Of a stretch of 64,000 nucleotides of DNA, positions 43,908-52,763 are shown piece by piece. Both the position numbers and the translations under genes were made by a program. Location of the stretch: positions 310,001-374,000 of the forward strand of contig NZ_JALAHQ010000002.1 in assembly GCF_036983985.1 (NCBI RefSeq), in the 5' to 3' direction. Origin of the DNA: Alishewanella metallidurans. GTDB taxonomy: Bacteria; Pseudomonadota; Gammaproteobacteria; Enterobacterales; Alteromonadaceae. The notes under the pieces are model-generated. The model had not been told where the DNA came from, searched no databases, and saw nothing but the letters and a program-made list of their open reading frames with translations. Position 1 is the stretch's first letter; every line of letters starts with the position of its first letter.

Positions 43908-44222
43908 TTAATTAAAACTCATATAAGGGCTTATTTTAGCCGCCAACTTGTCACCAATACCTTTTACTTTAGTTAACTGCGCTTGATCTTTTATCGGGCC
44001 ATTTTCCGCAATATAATCTCGTATCGCTTGAGCTTTCTTTTTACCTAAGCCAGGTATTGCTTCTAACTGCTCTAACGACGCAGTATTTACTTTTACTTTT
44101 TCTATCTTATGTTCTGCTGCACTCACCTTAGTTAACTTATCAGGTGCCGGCGCATTAGCCATGCAGACATTAGCCGTTAACGTTAATGCGGTCATACCTA
44201 AAGCTAATAGTAATCTTTTCAT
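43908..44222 (-). CDS. comEA: ComEA-family helix-hairpin-helix DNA-binding protein
   Basis: A 104-residue protein with a signal peptide (LLLALGMTALTLTANVCMANA) and one C-terminal double helix-hairpin-helix (VNTASLEQLEAIPGLGKKKA...LTKVKGIGDKLA). ComEA binds incoming DNA in the periplasm during natural transformation. The start at 44222 follows an AAGGA site by eight bases; the ATG at 44231 would be directly abutting that site. A long inverted repeat lies just upstream. Confidence 0.9.
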   Translation of the reverse strand: MKRLLLALGMTALTLTANVCMANAPAPDKLTKVSAAEHKIEKVKVNTASLEQLEAIPGLGKKKAQAIRDYIAENGPIKDQAQLTKVKGIGDKLAAKISPYMSFN

Positions 44223-44231
44223 ATTAATCAT

Positions 44232-44575
44232 CCTTAAAGTGGCTCTCTTTCCCTGATGACAACCTAACCACCAGCTGGCTTATCTGGGTTGGCGCAGTAA
44301 CCAAAAAGACAAACTATAACAATCAGTACCAGAGAGCCCTACTGCCAACAACTTTAAAATAGCCAATATCCTTACATTTGCAATATTTTAATAACATTGT
44401 TGCGCTAAAATATTAAAAGAACATTCAGCGCTAATTAAGTCTTAACTGGTTATCTTTCCATAAAATAAACCCCGTTATTTTAACCTCACGGGCATTACAT
44501 CTTAGACACGCCACCTAAGATAATTGCTGCTTCATTAATAGTTAGGTAAAGTACGGCTGTATATTGGAGAGAACA
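44232..44575. other. Divergent intergenic region comEA / PepSY
   Basis: It carries the comEA ribosome-binding site complement (44232-44235), a large nested inverted repeat (44241-44338), an AT-rich dyad AATATTTTA/TAAAATATT (44382-44390 and 44406-44414) that could be an operator, and GGAGAG (44566-44571) serving the PepSY gene. I see no coding potential. Confidence 0.6.
44241..44338 (-). promoter_or_regulatory. Possible structured 5' leader of comEA
   Basis: GGCTCTCT (44241-44248) pairs with AGAGAGCC (44331-44338). Nested inside, across a symmetric 4x4 internal loop, CTGAT (44253-44257) pairs with ATCAG (44322-44326). In the core, GGTTGG (44287-44292) can pair with CAACC (44260-44264) or with AACC/CCAA (44299-44304), giving mutually exclusive hairpins. 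On the minus strand the outer helix ends five bases before the comEA Shine-Dalgarno. I matched it against the c-di-GMP-I motif from memory and saw no fit. A protein-bound operator or chance structure remain possible. Confidence 0.4.
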
Positions 44576-44833
44576 ATGCTTAACATCAGAGTTTTTTTGC
44601 TTGCAATAGTGCTATTGTTCGCTAGCTCGCCGCAAGCCAAAGGGCAAGCAGATAAGCCAGCAGTGAGCCGTGAACAAGCTGCAGCGTTAGCGCAAGAACG
44701 CTATCCAGGTAAAATTGTTAAAGTGCAAACCGAAAATAAACAATATCGGATCAGAGTGTTACAGGCCGATGGTCGAGTAGTAACAGTATTAGTCGATGGC
44801 CAATCGGGCCGGGTTAAAAGGGATGGAATTTAA
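44576..44833 (+). CDS. PepSY-domain periplasmic protein
   Basis: An 85-residue protein with a signal peptide (about residues 1-22) and a single PepSY domain (SREQAAALAQERYPGKIVKVQ, then RIRVLQADGRVVTVLVDGQSGRV). The ATG at 44576 is chosen because GGAGAG lies directly upstream, not the TTG at 44564. Its stop overlaps the response-regulator start (TAATG), so it is the first gene of a three-gene signalling operon and may modulate the sensor. Confidence 0.85.
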   Translation: MLNIRVFLLAIVLLFASSPQAKGQADKPAVSREQAAALAQERYPGKIVKVQTENKQYRIRVLQADGRVVTVLVDGQSGRVKRDGI

Positions 44834-45510
44834 TGCGTTTACTTGTAGTTGAAGATGAAAGTCTATTAGCGCAAAAAATTAAAGAGCAGTTACAACAACA
44901 ACAGTTCAGTGTTGATGTTGCTGTTGATGGTGATGATGGTTGGTTTAAATTGTCAGAGTATCCTTATGATCTCGCCATTATTGATATTGGTTTACCCAAG
45001 ATGGATGGCCTGTCGTTAATACGTAAAGCTCGGCAAGCCGGAATAAAAGCACCCATTATTATACTTACTGCTCGCGGTAGCTGGCAGGAAAAAGTGGAAG
45101 GCTTAGATGCCGGTGCGGATGACTACCTCACTAAGCCTTTTCATACTGAAGAGTTATTAGCCCGCTGTAACGCCCTAATCCGAAGAGCAGCAGGACAACC
45201 CGAGCCAACCTTATCATCCGGCCCTATTTCATTAAACAGCCGCACACAGCAAGTATGGCATAAAGAAGATGAAGTAAGCCTAACAGCCTATGAATACAAA
45301 GTACTAGAGTACTTTATGCTGAACCCAAACAAAGTAATTTCTAAAACCGAGTTAACCGAACATATTTATGATCAAGACTTTGATTTAGATAGCAATGTAA
45401 TTGAAGTTTTTGTTTTACGTTTACGTAAAAAGTTGGATCCTGACGGCGAGCTGAAACCCATTGAAACGCTGCGCGGTCGAGGCTATCGTTTTACGCTAAC
45501 AGTAGCTTAA
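44833..45510 (+). CDS. OmpR/PhoP-type response regulator
   Basis: A 225-residue regulator with a receiver domain (phospho-acceptor Asp51 in AIIDIGLP, Thr/Lys in ILTARGS and LTKPF) and an OmpR-type winged helix (about residues 130-222; NVIEVFVLRLRKKLD recognition region). It is partner of the kinase two bases downstream. It is nearest to PhoP/QseB in general layout; the signal is unknown. Confidence 0.93.
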   Translation: MRLLVVEDESLLAQKIKEQLQQQQFSVDVAVDGDDGWFKLSEYPYDLAIIDIGLPKMDGLSLIRKARQAGIKAPIIILTARGSWQEKVEGLDAGADDYLTKPFHTEELLARCNALIRRAAGQPEPTLSSGPISLNSRTQQVWHKEDEVSLTAYEYKVLEYFMLNPNKVISKTELTEHIYDQDFDLDSNVIEVFVLRLRKKLDPDGELKPIETLRGRGYRFTLTVA

Positions 45511-45511
45511 T

Positions 45512-46822
45512 ATGTCGTTATCTTTAAAGCTGCGGCAGATATTGGTCAGTATTTTTTTACTGCTGTTTCTGCTGCCTAGTTCTTTCGTTGCCATAGACCG
45601 TGCATTTTATACTCAGCTATTAACCAGCGCTGAGCAAAAAATGGAAGTGCATATGTACGCTATTTTATCTGAACTTAGTGTGTCAGAAGATAAAGTAGAA
45701 TTATTAAATAATGCACTTACTCCGGATTTTTATCGGCCAGATTCTGGCCTTAGCGCTTACATTACTCATGAACAAGAAGTTGTATGGCAATCTGATTCGT
45801 CATTAAATCAGCATTTCTTCCCGCCAGTAGAAGGCTTGCCACCAGGCGAGCATTTATTCCAGAACATGCAGCAAAATACTAACGATTATTGGGTATTATC
45901 TATTGCGCTTTTATTTGATGCAGAAGAATACACCCGACCATTAACCGTACACGTTGTACAAACGAATCAACGGCTGATAGCACCACAATTAGCGTTTAGA
46001 GCCACGTTAATTCAATGGTTTATCGGTATAGGACTAATGCTATTATTATTAATGCTATTGGCTTATTACTGGACAACTAAACCACTTTCACGCTTAGACC
46101 ATGAGATCCGTCGCGTTGAAAATGGTAGCCAAGAACAGCTAAATGCAAACTATCCAGCAGAGCTTAGTATTATTAAAGAAGATCTTAATTTATTACTAGC
46201 AAACCAAAATAGGCAAAAACAACGTTATCGTCACCATCTGAGTGACTTGGCCCATGCACTTAAAACGCCAGTAGCGGTGTTAAATACCTCGGCGCTAAGC
46301 CAACAACCTGAATTAAAAGAGCAACTCGATCGTATTACTGCGATGATCGAGCATCAGTTAAAGCGAGCTGCAAGCTCTGGACAAGATATTTGGAAAAAAC
46401 AAATAGCCATAAAACCGCTAGTTGAAAAATTAGTGTCGGCCCTGAGCAAAATTTATCGAGATAAGAATGTGCACATACAAGTTAATTGTGCCGACGACTG
46501 CATGTTTCGTGGTGATGAAACCGATTTAATGGAAGTTCTAGGTAATTTATTAGATAACGCCTATAAAGCTTGTCGCCATAACGTTGCCGTTAATATTAGC
46601 CAAAAACCACAATTAGTGTTGTGTATTGAAGATGACGGCCCTGGTGTTGCAGTAGAAAAACGCAAGCAACTATTTGAACGCGGTACCAGGCTAGATACTT
46701 ATCATGAAGGCCATGGCGTCGGTTTAGCCATTGTTGCCGAGTTAGTAGAATCCTATTCGGGAAATATTCAACTAGATAGTAGCGATTTAGGCGGTGCGCG
46801 CTTTCGTATACAATTTAATTAA
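45512..46822 (+). CDS. Sensor histidine kinase (PhoQ-like)
   Basis: A 436-residue kinase with TM1 (about residues 11-27), a periplasmic sensor (28-163), TM2 (about 167-187), an HAMP-like linker, the phospho-acceptor His248 in HALKTP, and an HATPase domain with GNLLDNAYKAC (N box) and EDDGPGV (G1). The HALKTP H-box is typical of PhoQ-like kinases. It is cognate to the preceding regulator. Confidence 0.92.
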   Translation: MSLSLKLRQILVSIFLLLFLLPSSFVAIDRAFYTQLLTSAEQKMEVHMYAILSELSVSEDKVELLNNALTPDFYRPDSGLSAYITHEQEVVWQSDSSLNQHFFPPVEGLPPGEHLFQNMQQNTNDYWVLSIALLFDAEEYTRPLTVHVVQTNQRLIAPQLAFRATLIQWFIGIGLMLLLLMLLAYYWTTKPLSRLDHEIRRVENGSQEQLNANYPAELSIIKEDLNLLLANQNRQKQRYRHHLSDLAHALKTPVAVLNTSALSQQPELKEQLDRITAMIEHQLKRAASSGQDIWKKQIAIKPLVEKLVSALSKIYRDKNVHIQVNCADDCMFRGDETDLMEVLGNLLDNAYKACRHNVAVNISQKPQLVLCIEDDGPGVAVEKRKQLFERGTRLDTYHEGHGVGLAIVAELVESYSGNIQLDSSDLGGARFRIQFN

Positions 46823-46900
46823 GCTTTACTAGCCCTTCTGATCGAAATATCTGATCCTTACGTAAAGCATTGCTAGCATTAATATTTAGTGGAATTAAAA

Positions 46901-47266
46901 ATGGAATTAAATAATTTAGCCGTAATTAAAATTAAAAATTTACGTTTACGTACATTTATTGGCATTAATGAAGATGAAATAAACAATAAACAAGATGTAA
47001 TTGTTAACGCTAAAATTCATTACAGCGCAGTAGCCGCAGTCACCACAGACAATATGGATAACGCGTTAAATTACCGTACTATTACAAAAAAAATTATTGC
47101 GTTAGTTGAACAGCAACGTTTTTCATTACTTGAAAAACTCACTGCCGATGTTCTAGCCATTGCTTCTGAGCACCCTTCAGTGCGCTACGCCGAAGTTGAA
47201 ATTGATAAACCTTATGCGCTTCGCTTTGCCGATTCAGTATCACTGACACTCTCCGTAAACAAATAA
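46901..47266 (+). CDS. folX: Dihydroneopterin triphosphate 2'-epimerase
   Basis: A 121-residue tunnelling-fold enzyme; KNLRLRTFIGINEDEINNKQD and LNYRTITKKI...RFSLLEKLT match E. coli FolX, distinguishing it from FolB. The ATG at 46901 is preferred over a GTG 12 bases upstream. It precedes yfcH, as in E. coli. Confidence 0.93.
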   Translation: MELNNLAVIKIKNLRLRTFIGINEDEINNKQDVIVNAKIHYSAVAAVTTDNMDNALNYRTITKKIIALVEQQRFSLLEKLTADVLAIASEHPSVRYAEVEIDKPYALRFADSVSLTLSVNK

Positions 47267-47316
47267 GCTCTATACTACAGCTTAGGTAAACGTCTATTTA
47301 AGGCAACGGGGCTAAC

Positions 47317-48210
47317 ATGCACATATTACTGACCGGTGGCAGTGGCTTAATTGGTAGCCATTTGGTGAAACAATGGCAAGGCGTACATAAGCTTACTGTA
47401 CTAAGTCGTTCGCCTGAAAAAACAGCAAGTCAACTGGGTAGCAATATCATCGTCGTGTCTAGTTTATCTAATATCAACCTCAACCAGGTTGATGCAGTAA
47501 TAAATTTAGCCGGCGAACCTATTGTTGGTAAACGTTGGTCAGAGCGACAAAAGAAAGTGTTATGTGATAGCCGCTGGCATGGCACTGCGCTGCTTGTCTC
47601 TGCCATAAAGGCCGCGAGTACCCCTCCGAAAATATTTATTAGTGGCTCGGCCATTGGTATCTACGGTGCCCAAGACGCGCAGCTTATTACTGAAGACTAT
47701 ACCCATTACCATAATGATTTTGCTCATCAGCTATGCCAACAATGGGAAGCCCTCGCTCTAGAGGCTGAAAGTCCAGCGACGCGCGTTTGTATACTGCGCA
47801 CCGGTATAGTATTAGCAAAACACGGTGGCGCATTGAAGAAAATGCTATTGCCATTTCAATTAGGCCTTGGTGGACCAATTAGCAGTGGCGAGCAATATAT
47901 GTCGTGGATCCATATCAATGATATGGTAAGACTGATTGATTTTATGTTAAACCACCCTACCTTACAGGGTATATTTAATGCGACAGCCCCTACACCAGTA
48001 ACCAACGTCCAGTTCAGTAAAACCTTAGCTAAAGTGTTACATAGGCCCGCGTTATTGCCTATGCCTGCATTTATGCTGCAGTTGATATTCGGCGAAATGG
48101 CAGAGTTATTATTAACTGGCCAGCGCGTAATACCGAGCAACCTAAGCAAGGCCGGTTATGAATTTCAGTTTTCTGAACTAGAACCGGCACTATGCGCGTT
48201 ACTAAGATAA
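47317..48210 (+). CDS. yfcH: TIGR01777-family epimerase (YfcH)
   Basis: A 297-residue SDR-fold protein with the nucleotide-binding LLTGGSGLIGSHL loop (residues 4-16), the NLAGEPIVGKRW signature and a C-terminal DUF1731 region. It follows folX by 50 bases, the conserved E. coli order. Substrate unknown. Confidence 0.92.
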   Translation: MHILLTGGSGLIGSHLVKQWQGVHKLTVLSRSPEKTASQLGSNIIVVSSLSNINLNQVDAVINLAGEPIVGKRWSERQKKVLCDSRWHGTALLVSAIKAASTPPKIFISGSAIGIYGAQDAQLITEDYTHYHNDFAHQLCQQWEALALEAESPATRVCILRTGIVLAKHGGALKKMLLPFQLGLGGPISSGEQYMSWIHINDMVRLIDFMLNHPTLQGIFNATAPTPVTNVQFSKTLAKVLHRPALLPMPAFMLQLIFGEMAELLLTGQRVIPSNLSKAGYEFQFSELEPALCALLR

Positions 48211-48221
48211 ACTGTTTAGAC

Positions 48222-50708
48222 TTAACCTTGTAATACCCGACGTATTAACTGGGCACTCGGGATACGTAATAAGCGTTTTAACTGCCACCAGCCCAATGCT
48301 GTTACCAATACCACACCTAACATTGGCCCTATCCACCATAAATTATAGTGTAAGTTAAAGGGCAAATTAAACACCCGTTGTTGCAGAACAAACAACATTA
48401 TTTCGGCCAATATTGTGGCAAACAGCCCAGCCATTGCACCCAAGAACACGAACTCTAGCACTAACGCGTTACGTAAAAATATATAACGCGCCCCCAGAGT
48501 ACGTAATATTGCTAGCTCTTGTTCGCGTTGTTCTAACGTTGCCTGTACCTGAGCCACTAAAACCAATGCTGCAGCCAAACCGATAATAAGCAATATAAAG
48601 CTAAGCGCTATGGTTACTTGGCCAATAATGCTATTTACCTGAGCAATAATACTATCTACGCTGATCACTGTTACTGTAGGTAATAGGCGTACAAGCTGAT
48701 TAAGTAACACACTTTGCTCTGGCGCCAGATAAAATGCATTGATATAAGTTGCTGGGAAATTTGCCAACAAATCAGGGCTTAAAATCATATAGAAGTTTGG
48801 CTGCAAGCTATTCCAGTCAACTTTTCTAATGCTGCTTACGTTTGCACTAAGTTCTTGACCACCAATAGAGAACGCTAGTGTATCGCCTAGTTTTATCGCC
48901 AGCCTTTGTGCAACCTCCGCCTCAACAGATACTTCGGCGTTAGCTTGCACGGCAAACCAGTGCCCAATGGTTAGCTGATTATTTTGTGGTAAATCAGATA
49001 ACCACGTTAAATTAAGTTCTCTACCAATACCAACACGCTGCGCCGAACGATCGTCTTTAGTAACTTCCTGTTGTACCTGTTCATTATTGATAGCCGTTAA
49101 GCGACCACGAACAACCGGATAATACTGTCCAAGCTTTAATTGATGCTGCTTAGCAAAACTATTAAGCGTATCGCGCTGCGCCTCGGTTATATTAACTAAA
49201 AAATGATTAGGTGCGCCTACAGGGATTTGCTTCTGCCACTGTTCAATCAATTCTGAACGCAAAAAATATAGCGATAATGCTAAAAATATCGCCAAGCTAA
49301 AGGTGATTAACTGAAAACTATTCGCCCATAAACGCCGTCTTAAATTTGCCATTGCTAGCTTGCGCGCGCTGCTCTGCCCTGCAGCAACCGGTTTAACAAA
49401 TTTAACTAACACCGCCGCAAAAACCATAAGTACCGCAGCGAATACGGCACAAATCACAAACAAACCAATACTGAGTACCAATTCGCCACTAAATAGCCAC
49501 ATTAATGCCCATATTGCCGCCGCACCTACAACCCACTGCACAACATCAAAGCCTAAGCTAAGCGACGGCTGTTTTAATACATCTATTGCCGCTGTACTAG
49601 CTAAGCGCCACATAGGCCTTGCTGCAAATAATAGGGCGCAAATAACGCCGGTTAAACAACCTAACCATAATGGCCGCCAGCTAAACTCAGCGTGATAATC
49701 ATTTAGGTAATATTTTATTCCCCAATGCGCAGCGTCAATGGCTAACTGCCCCGCTATCACACCTGTTACTAAACTAAATAAGATAACCAAAAATAAATGG
49801 CTACCATAAAGTAGGCGTACTTGCTGAGTTGTTGCGCCTAAGGCTTTAATTACTGCCACAGCTTGGGTATTGCGCTGGCTATAACGCGTTGCTGCAACTG
49901 CTGCGGCACAAGCGGCTAAAATAATGCCGAGCAACCCAGCCAACAATAAAAAACGCTCTGCGCGTTCTAGCGCGCTGCCAATAGCAGATTCATTATCAAG
50001 CTTCTGCCAACGCTGATGTGAACTAAGGTTCGGGGTTATTGCTGATTCAAACTTAGCTAAGTTCGTTGCATTACCAGCGAACAAGTAACGATAGGTAATT
50101 CGGCTACCTGGTTGAACAATTTGTGTCGCAGCCACGTCATCGATGTGCATTAAGACGCGCGGTGCCCCGCCAAATACACTTAACGGCGCATCAGGTTCAT
50201 TCGCTATAACACCACCGACCGTTAACTTAGCCATGCCCAATTCAATCTGATCACCCACTGATAGTTTAAGCAGATCAAACAAGCGCATTTCTAAGTACAC
50301 GTCACCTTTATTAAGCGATACTGTTTTACCTTCAGCTATTCGAGAGGCGCGCTTCAATAACAACTCGCCCCGCAACGGATAGCTATTATCAACCGCTTTT
50401 ATTGTCACCAGCTGCATAACATCAGCGGCAAATAGCATTGAATCAAATTGCATTTGTCGCGCAGTTTGCACCTTTAAATTTTCAGCTTGGGCAAAAATAG
50501 CCTGATCAAATGGCTGACTAGAACGCAATACACTGTCGGCCGCGGAAAACTGTGCACTTCGCTGCATAAGTGCGCTTTTTACCCCTGTGGTAATGCCGCT
50601 TAAGCTAACGACTGAGCCAACAGCTAAAAACAGTGCAAATGCAATAACCCAAAGCTCACCGCGGCGTAGCTCGCGCCAAAATAAACGCCAAGCAATTTTA
50701 GCCAACAT
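48222..50708 (-). CDS. ybbP: FtsX-like ABC transporter permease (YbbP-type)
   Basis: An 828-residue permease with an N-terminal transmembrane helix (about residues 18-38), a large periplasmic domain, then further helices around 250-430 and 450-480, and a C-terminal FtsX cluster (about 700-815). It partners YbbA. The ATG at 50708 is used because AAGGG lies at suitable distance and it overlaps ybbA by 11 bases; earlier candidates lie deep inside ybbA. Confidence 0.9.
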   Translation of the reverse strand: MLAKIAWRLFWRELRRGELWVIAFALFLAVGSVVSLSGITTGVKSALMQRSAQFSAADSVLRSSQPFDQAIFAQAENLKVQTARQMQFDSMLFAADVMQLVTIKAVDNSYPLRGELLLKRASRIAEGKTVSLNKGDVYLEMRLFDLLKLSVGDQIELGMAKLTVGGVIANEPDAPLSVFGGAPRVLMHIDDVAATQIVQPGSRITYRYLFAGNATNLAKFESAITPNLSSHQRWQKLDNESAIGSALERAERFLLLAGLLGIILAACAAAVAATRYSQRNTQAVAVIKALGATTQQVRLLYGSHLFLVILFSLVTGVIAGQLAIDAAHWGIKYYLNDYHAEFSWRPLWLGCLTGVICALLFAARPMWRLASTAAIDVLKQPSLSLGFDVVQWVVGAAAIWALMWLFSGELVLSIGLFVICAVFAAVLMVFAAVLVKFVKPVAAGQSSARKLAMANLRRRLWANSFQLITFSLAIFLALSLYFLRSELIEQWQKQIPVGAPNHFLVNITEAQRDTLNSFAKQHQLKLGQYYPVVRGRLTAINNEQVQQEVTKDDRSAQRVGIGRELNLTWLSDLPQNNQLTIGHWFAVQANAEVSVEAEVAQRLAIKLGDTLAFSIGGQELSANVSSIRKVDWNSLQPNFYMILSPDLLANFPATYINAFYLAPEQSVLLNQLVRLLPTVTVISVDSIIAQVNSIIGQVTIALSFILLIIGLAAALVLVAQVQATLEQREQELAILRTLGARYIFLRNALVLEFVFLGAMAGLFATILAEIMLFVLQQRVFNLPFNLHYNLWWIGPMLGVVLVTALGWWQLKRLLRIPSAQLIRRVLQG

Positions 50709-51408
50709 GTTGTGACCCTTGCATATCCGTTTCAATAAAACGTCCCGCTTGCATTTTATATTGCCGCTGACAGCGCGCAGCTAAATCATTATTATGCGTT
50801 ACTAACACTAATGTAGTGCCCTGCTCGGCATTAAGCTTAAACAGTAAGTCTTCTATTTTTAACCCTGTAGTCGCATCTAAATTTGCCGACGGCTCGTCAG
50901 CAAAAAGCACATCCGGCTTAGTGATAAAGGCTCGTGCTATCGCAACTCGCTGCTGTTCTCCGCCTGAAAGTTGAGCCGGGAAAAAGTCGGCTCGCTCGGC
51001 TAAACCAACTTGCTGCAGTAGTGCTAACCCCCGCGCAGTTGCATCTTTAATGCCTGCGAGCTCAGCCGGTAGTGTAATATTTTCTAGTGCGGTTAGGCTG
51101 GGCAATAATAAAAATGATTGAAATACAAAACCGACATGCGCTGCTCGCACCCCGGCTCGTTCGTCTTCAGACAGTAAATGTAACGGATATTCAGCCAAAA
51201 ACACTTCACCTTGGCTTGGAACGTCTAAACCAGCTAACAAACTAAGTAACGTTGATTTACCCGAACCAGAAGCACCAACAATAGCAACCGATTCACCACG
51301 ATTGATCAACAAACTGATATCATGCAGTATGGTTAATGAACCGTCAGCAACTTTGACACTCTTAGTCAGTCCAGTCGCTTTAATATGAATTTCAGGTGCT
51401 ATTATCAT
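50698..51408 (-). CDS. ybbA: ABC transporter ATP-binding protein (YbbA)
   Basis: A 236-residue ATPase of the LolD/MacB-like group. Walker A GASGSGKST (residues 40-48), signature LSGGEQQR, Walker B VLFADEPSANLD and the H-loop LVTHN are all present. Its start codon lies on the opposite strand of the tesA start, with the ATG complements overlapping in CATG. Pairs with YbbP. Confidence 0.95.
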   Translation of the reverse strand: MIIAPEIHIKATGLTKSVKVADGSLTILHDISLLINRGESVAIVGASGSGKSTLLSLLAGLDVPSQGEVFLAEYPLHLLSEDERAGVRAAHVGFVFQSFLLLPSLTALENITLPAELAGIKDATARGLALLQQVGLAERADFFPAQLSGGEQQRVAIARAFITKPDVLFADEPSANLDATTGLKIEDLLFKLNAEQGTTLVLVTHNNDLAARCQRQYKMQAGRFIETDMQGSQHVG

Positions 51409-51994
51409 GCGTATTATCTTCTTTCTCGTTTTAGGTTTATTTAGTCAAGGCGCTATTGCACAAAAACTGCTGATCCTTGGCGACAGTTTAAGTGCTGCAT
51501 ACGGCATGCAACAACAGCAAGGTTGGCCACAGTTATTACAAAGTAATACTGACTGGCAATTAGTTAACACAAGTATTAGTGGCGAAACAACGGCGGGAGG
51601 TTTAGCTCGCCTACCAGCGCTGCTTAAACTACATCAACCCGACGTAGTACTAATTGAACTTGGTGGTAATGATGGTTTGCGTGGTTTTACTATTGATTCC
51701 ATTCAAACAAATTTAAGCAAAATCATTACACTTACGAAGCAGCATAAAGCTACGCCAATATTAATGCAAATACGCATACCACCTAACTATGGACCACGTT
51801 ATGGTCAACTATTTAGTGATATTTATCCACAGTTAGCAGAAAAACATAAACTTAGGTTATGGCCGTTTTTTATGGATAACATTGCCGTTGATAATACATT
51901 GATGCAAGAAGACGGAATTCATCCGAATAGCAAAGCACAACCGCTAATTAGCGATTTTGTTGGAAAGTTATTATTAGATTTGAAAACTGAGTAA
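51407..51994 (+). CDS. tesA: Acyl-CoA thioesterase I / lysophospholipase L1
   Basis: A 195-residue SGNH-hydrolase with a signal peptide (residues 1-18). Catalytic Ser in GDSLS (about residue 27), the GGND block, and Asp/His in DGIHP near residue 166. It is periplasmic. Divergent from ybbA with start codons overlapping by two bases. Confidence 0.95.
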   Translation: MRIIFFLVLGLFSQGAIAQKLLILGDSLSAAYGMQQQQGWPQLLQSNTDWQLVNTSISGETTAGGLARLPALLKLHQPDVVLIELGGNDGLRGFTIDSIQTNLSKIITLTKQHKATPILMQIRIPPNYGPRYGQLFSDIYPQLAEKHKLRLWPFFMDNIAVDNTLMQEDGIHPNSKAQPLISDFVGKLLLDLKTE

Positions 51995-52052
51995 CAGTGG
52001 GATGTGTTTTTAATTAACTAATCAAACTTAATTACTGCGCTAGTGACGCTAA

Positions 52053-52128
52053 TGGCGTCCCCTAGGGGATTCGAACCCCTGTTACCGCCGTGAAAGGGCG
52101 GTGTCCTAGGCCTCTAGACGAAGGGGAC
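52053..52128 (-). tRNA. tRNA-Glu (UUC), copy 3 of operon
   Basis: Minus-strand 76 bases with encoded CCA; acceptor GTCCCCT/AGGGGAC, anticodon loop CTTTCAC (UUC). Identical to two other copies and nearly identical to E. coli tRNA-Glu. Confidence 0.98.
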
Positions 52129-52158
52129 ACAGTAGATAAAGCGTTGAATGAGATGAAT

Positions 52159-52234
52159 TGGCGTCCCCTAGGGGATTCGAACCCCTGTTACCGCCGTGAA
52201 AGGGCGGTGTCCTAGGCCTCTAGACGAAGGGGAC
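52159..52234 (-). tRNA. tRNA-Glu (UUC), copy 2 of operon
   Basis: Identical in all 76 bases to the copies at 52053 and 52271, separated from the first by 30 bases. Confidence 0.98.
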
Positions 52235-52270
52235 GCTGTGACATTCATTCAAAAAAGTGTGCAGATTTAT

Positions 52271-52346
52271 TGGCGTCCCCTAGGGGATTCGAACCCCTGT
52301 TACCGCCGTGAAAGGGCGGTGTCCTAGGCCTCTAGACGAAGGGGAC
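52271..52346 (-). tRNA. tRNA-Glu (UUC), copy 1 of operon
   Basis: Identical 76-base copy with CCA encoded; 36 bases from the next copy and 14 from tRNA-Ala. Confidence 0.98.
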
Positions 52347-52360
52347 GCACTGTAAAATCT

Positions 52361-52436
<76 letters not shown>

Positions 52437-52763
52437 ACACTTTTATATTCATAACTAATTACATTAGTGCTGAACACGGGGCGCATTCTAGGGTGCCACT
52501 CAAAATGTGTCAACAGTTTTTTCTCCGTCACTGTTTGTTCGCACGTTTTTTAAACGCAAAGATTATATTGTCAGCAAAAAATTCAAAAACAGCTGTTTTC
52601 TAGTGGCTTAGCTAGCTAAAAATTAAGGTATTGCCTCGACCAGAATAAAAAACTCAACCATGATAAGATAGCATATCTCGTGTTAAGGTCAGTTTTTGTA
52701 TAAAATAGCACTGCCCTACCAGCCTAAATTTGTAAGCTAGCTATTATTAAAGGATTATCAGTA
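52437..52763. other. Intergenic region: tRNA promoter and EPS ATPase leader
   Basis: It holds the tRNA operon promoter on the minus strand, and on plus an AT-rich TATAAAAT box near 52700 and an AAAGGA ribosome-binding site shortly before the ATPase gene. No coding potential seen. Confidence 0.6.
52485..52513 (-). promoter_or_regulatory. Sigma-70 promoter of the tRNA operon
   Basis: On the minus strand TTGACA (52508-52513) is separated by 17 bases from TAGAAT (52485-52490), followed by a GC-rich discriminator GCGCCCC typical of stringently controlled stable-RNA promoters. It lies about 48 bases before the tRNA-Ala 5' end. Confidence 0.9.

Noticed and set aside
44241..44338. c-di-GMP-I riboswitch before comEA
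   Set aside because: The conserved GACGCAAAGCC and GGUAGGUAGC elements are absent, so I keep it only as an unassigned structured leader.
52600..52750. GCTAGCTA sequences flanking the EPS ATPase leader
   Set aside because: Short self-complementary words recur by chance in AT-rich DNA and I see no consistent longer repeat.
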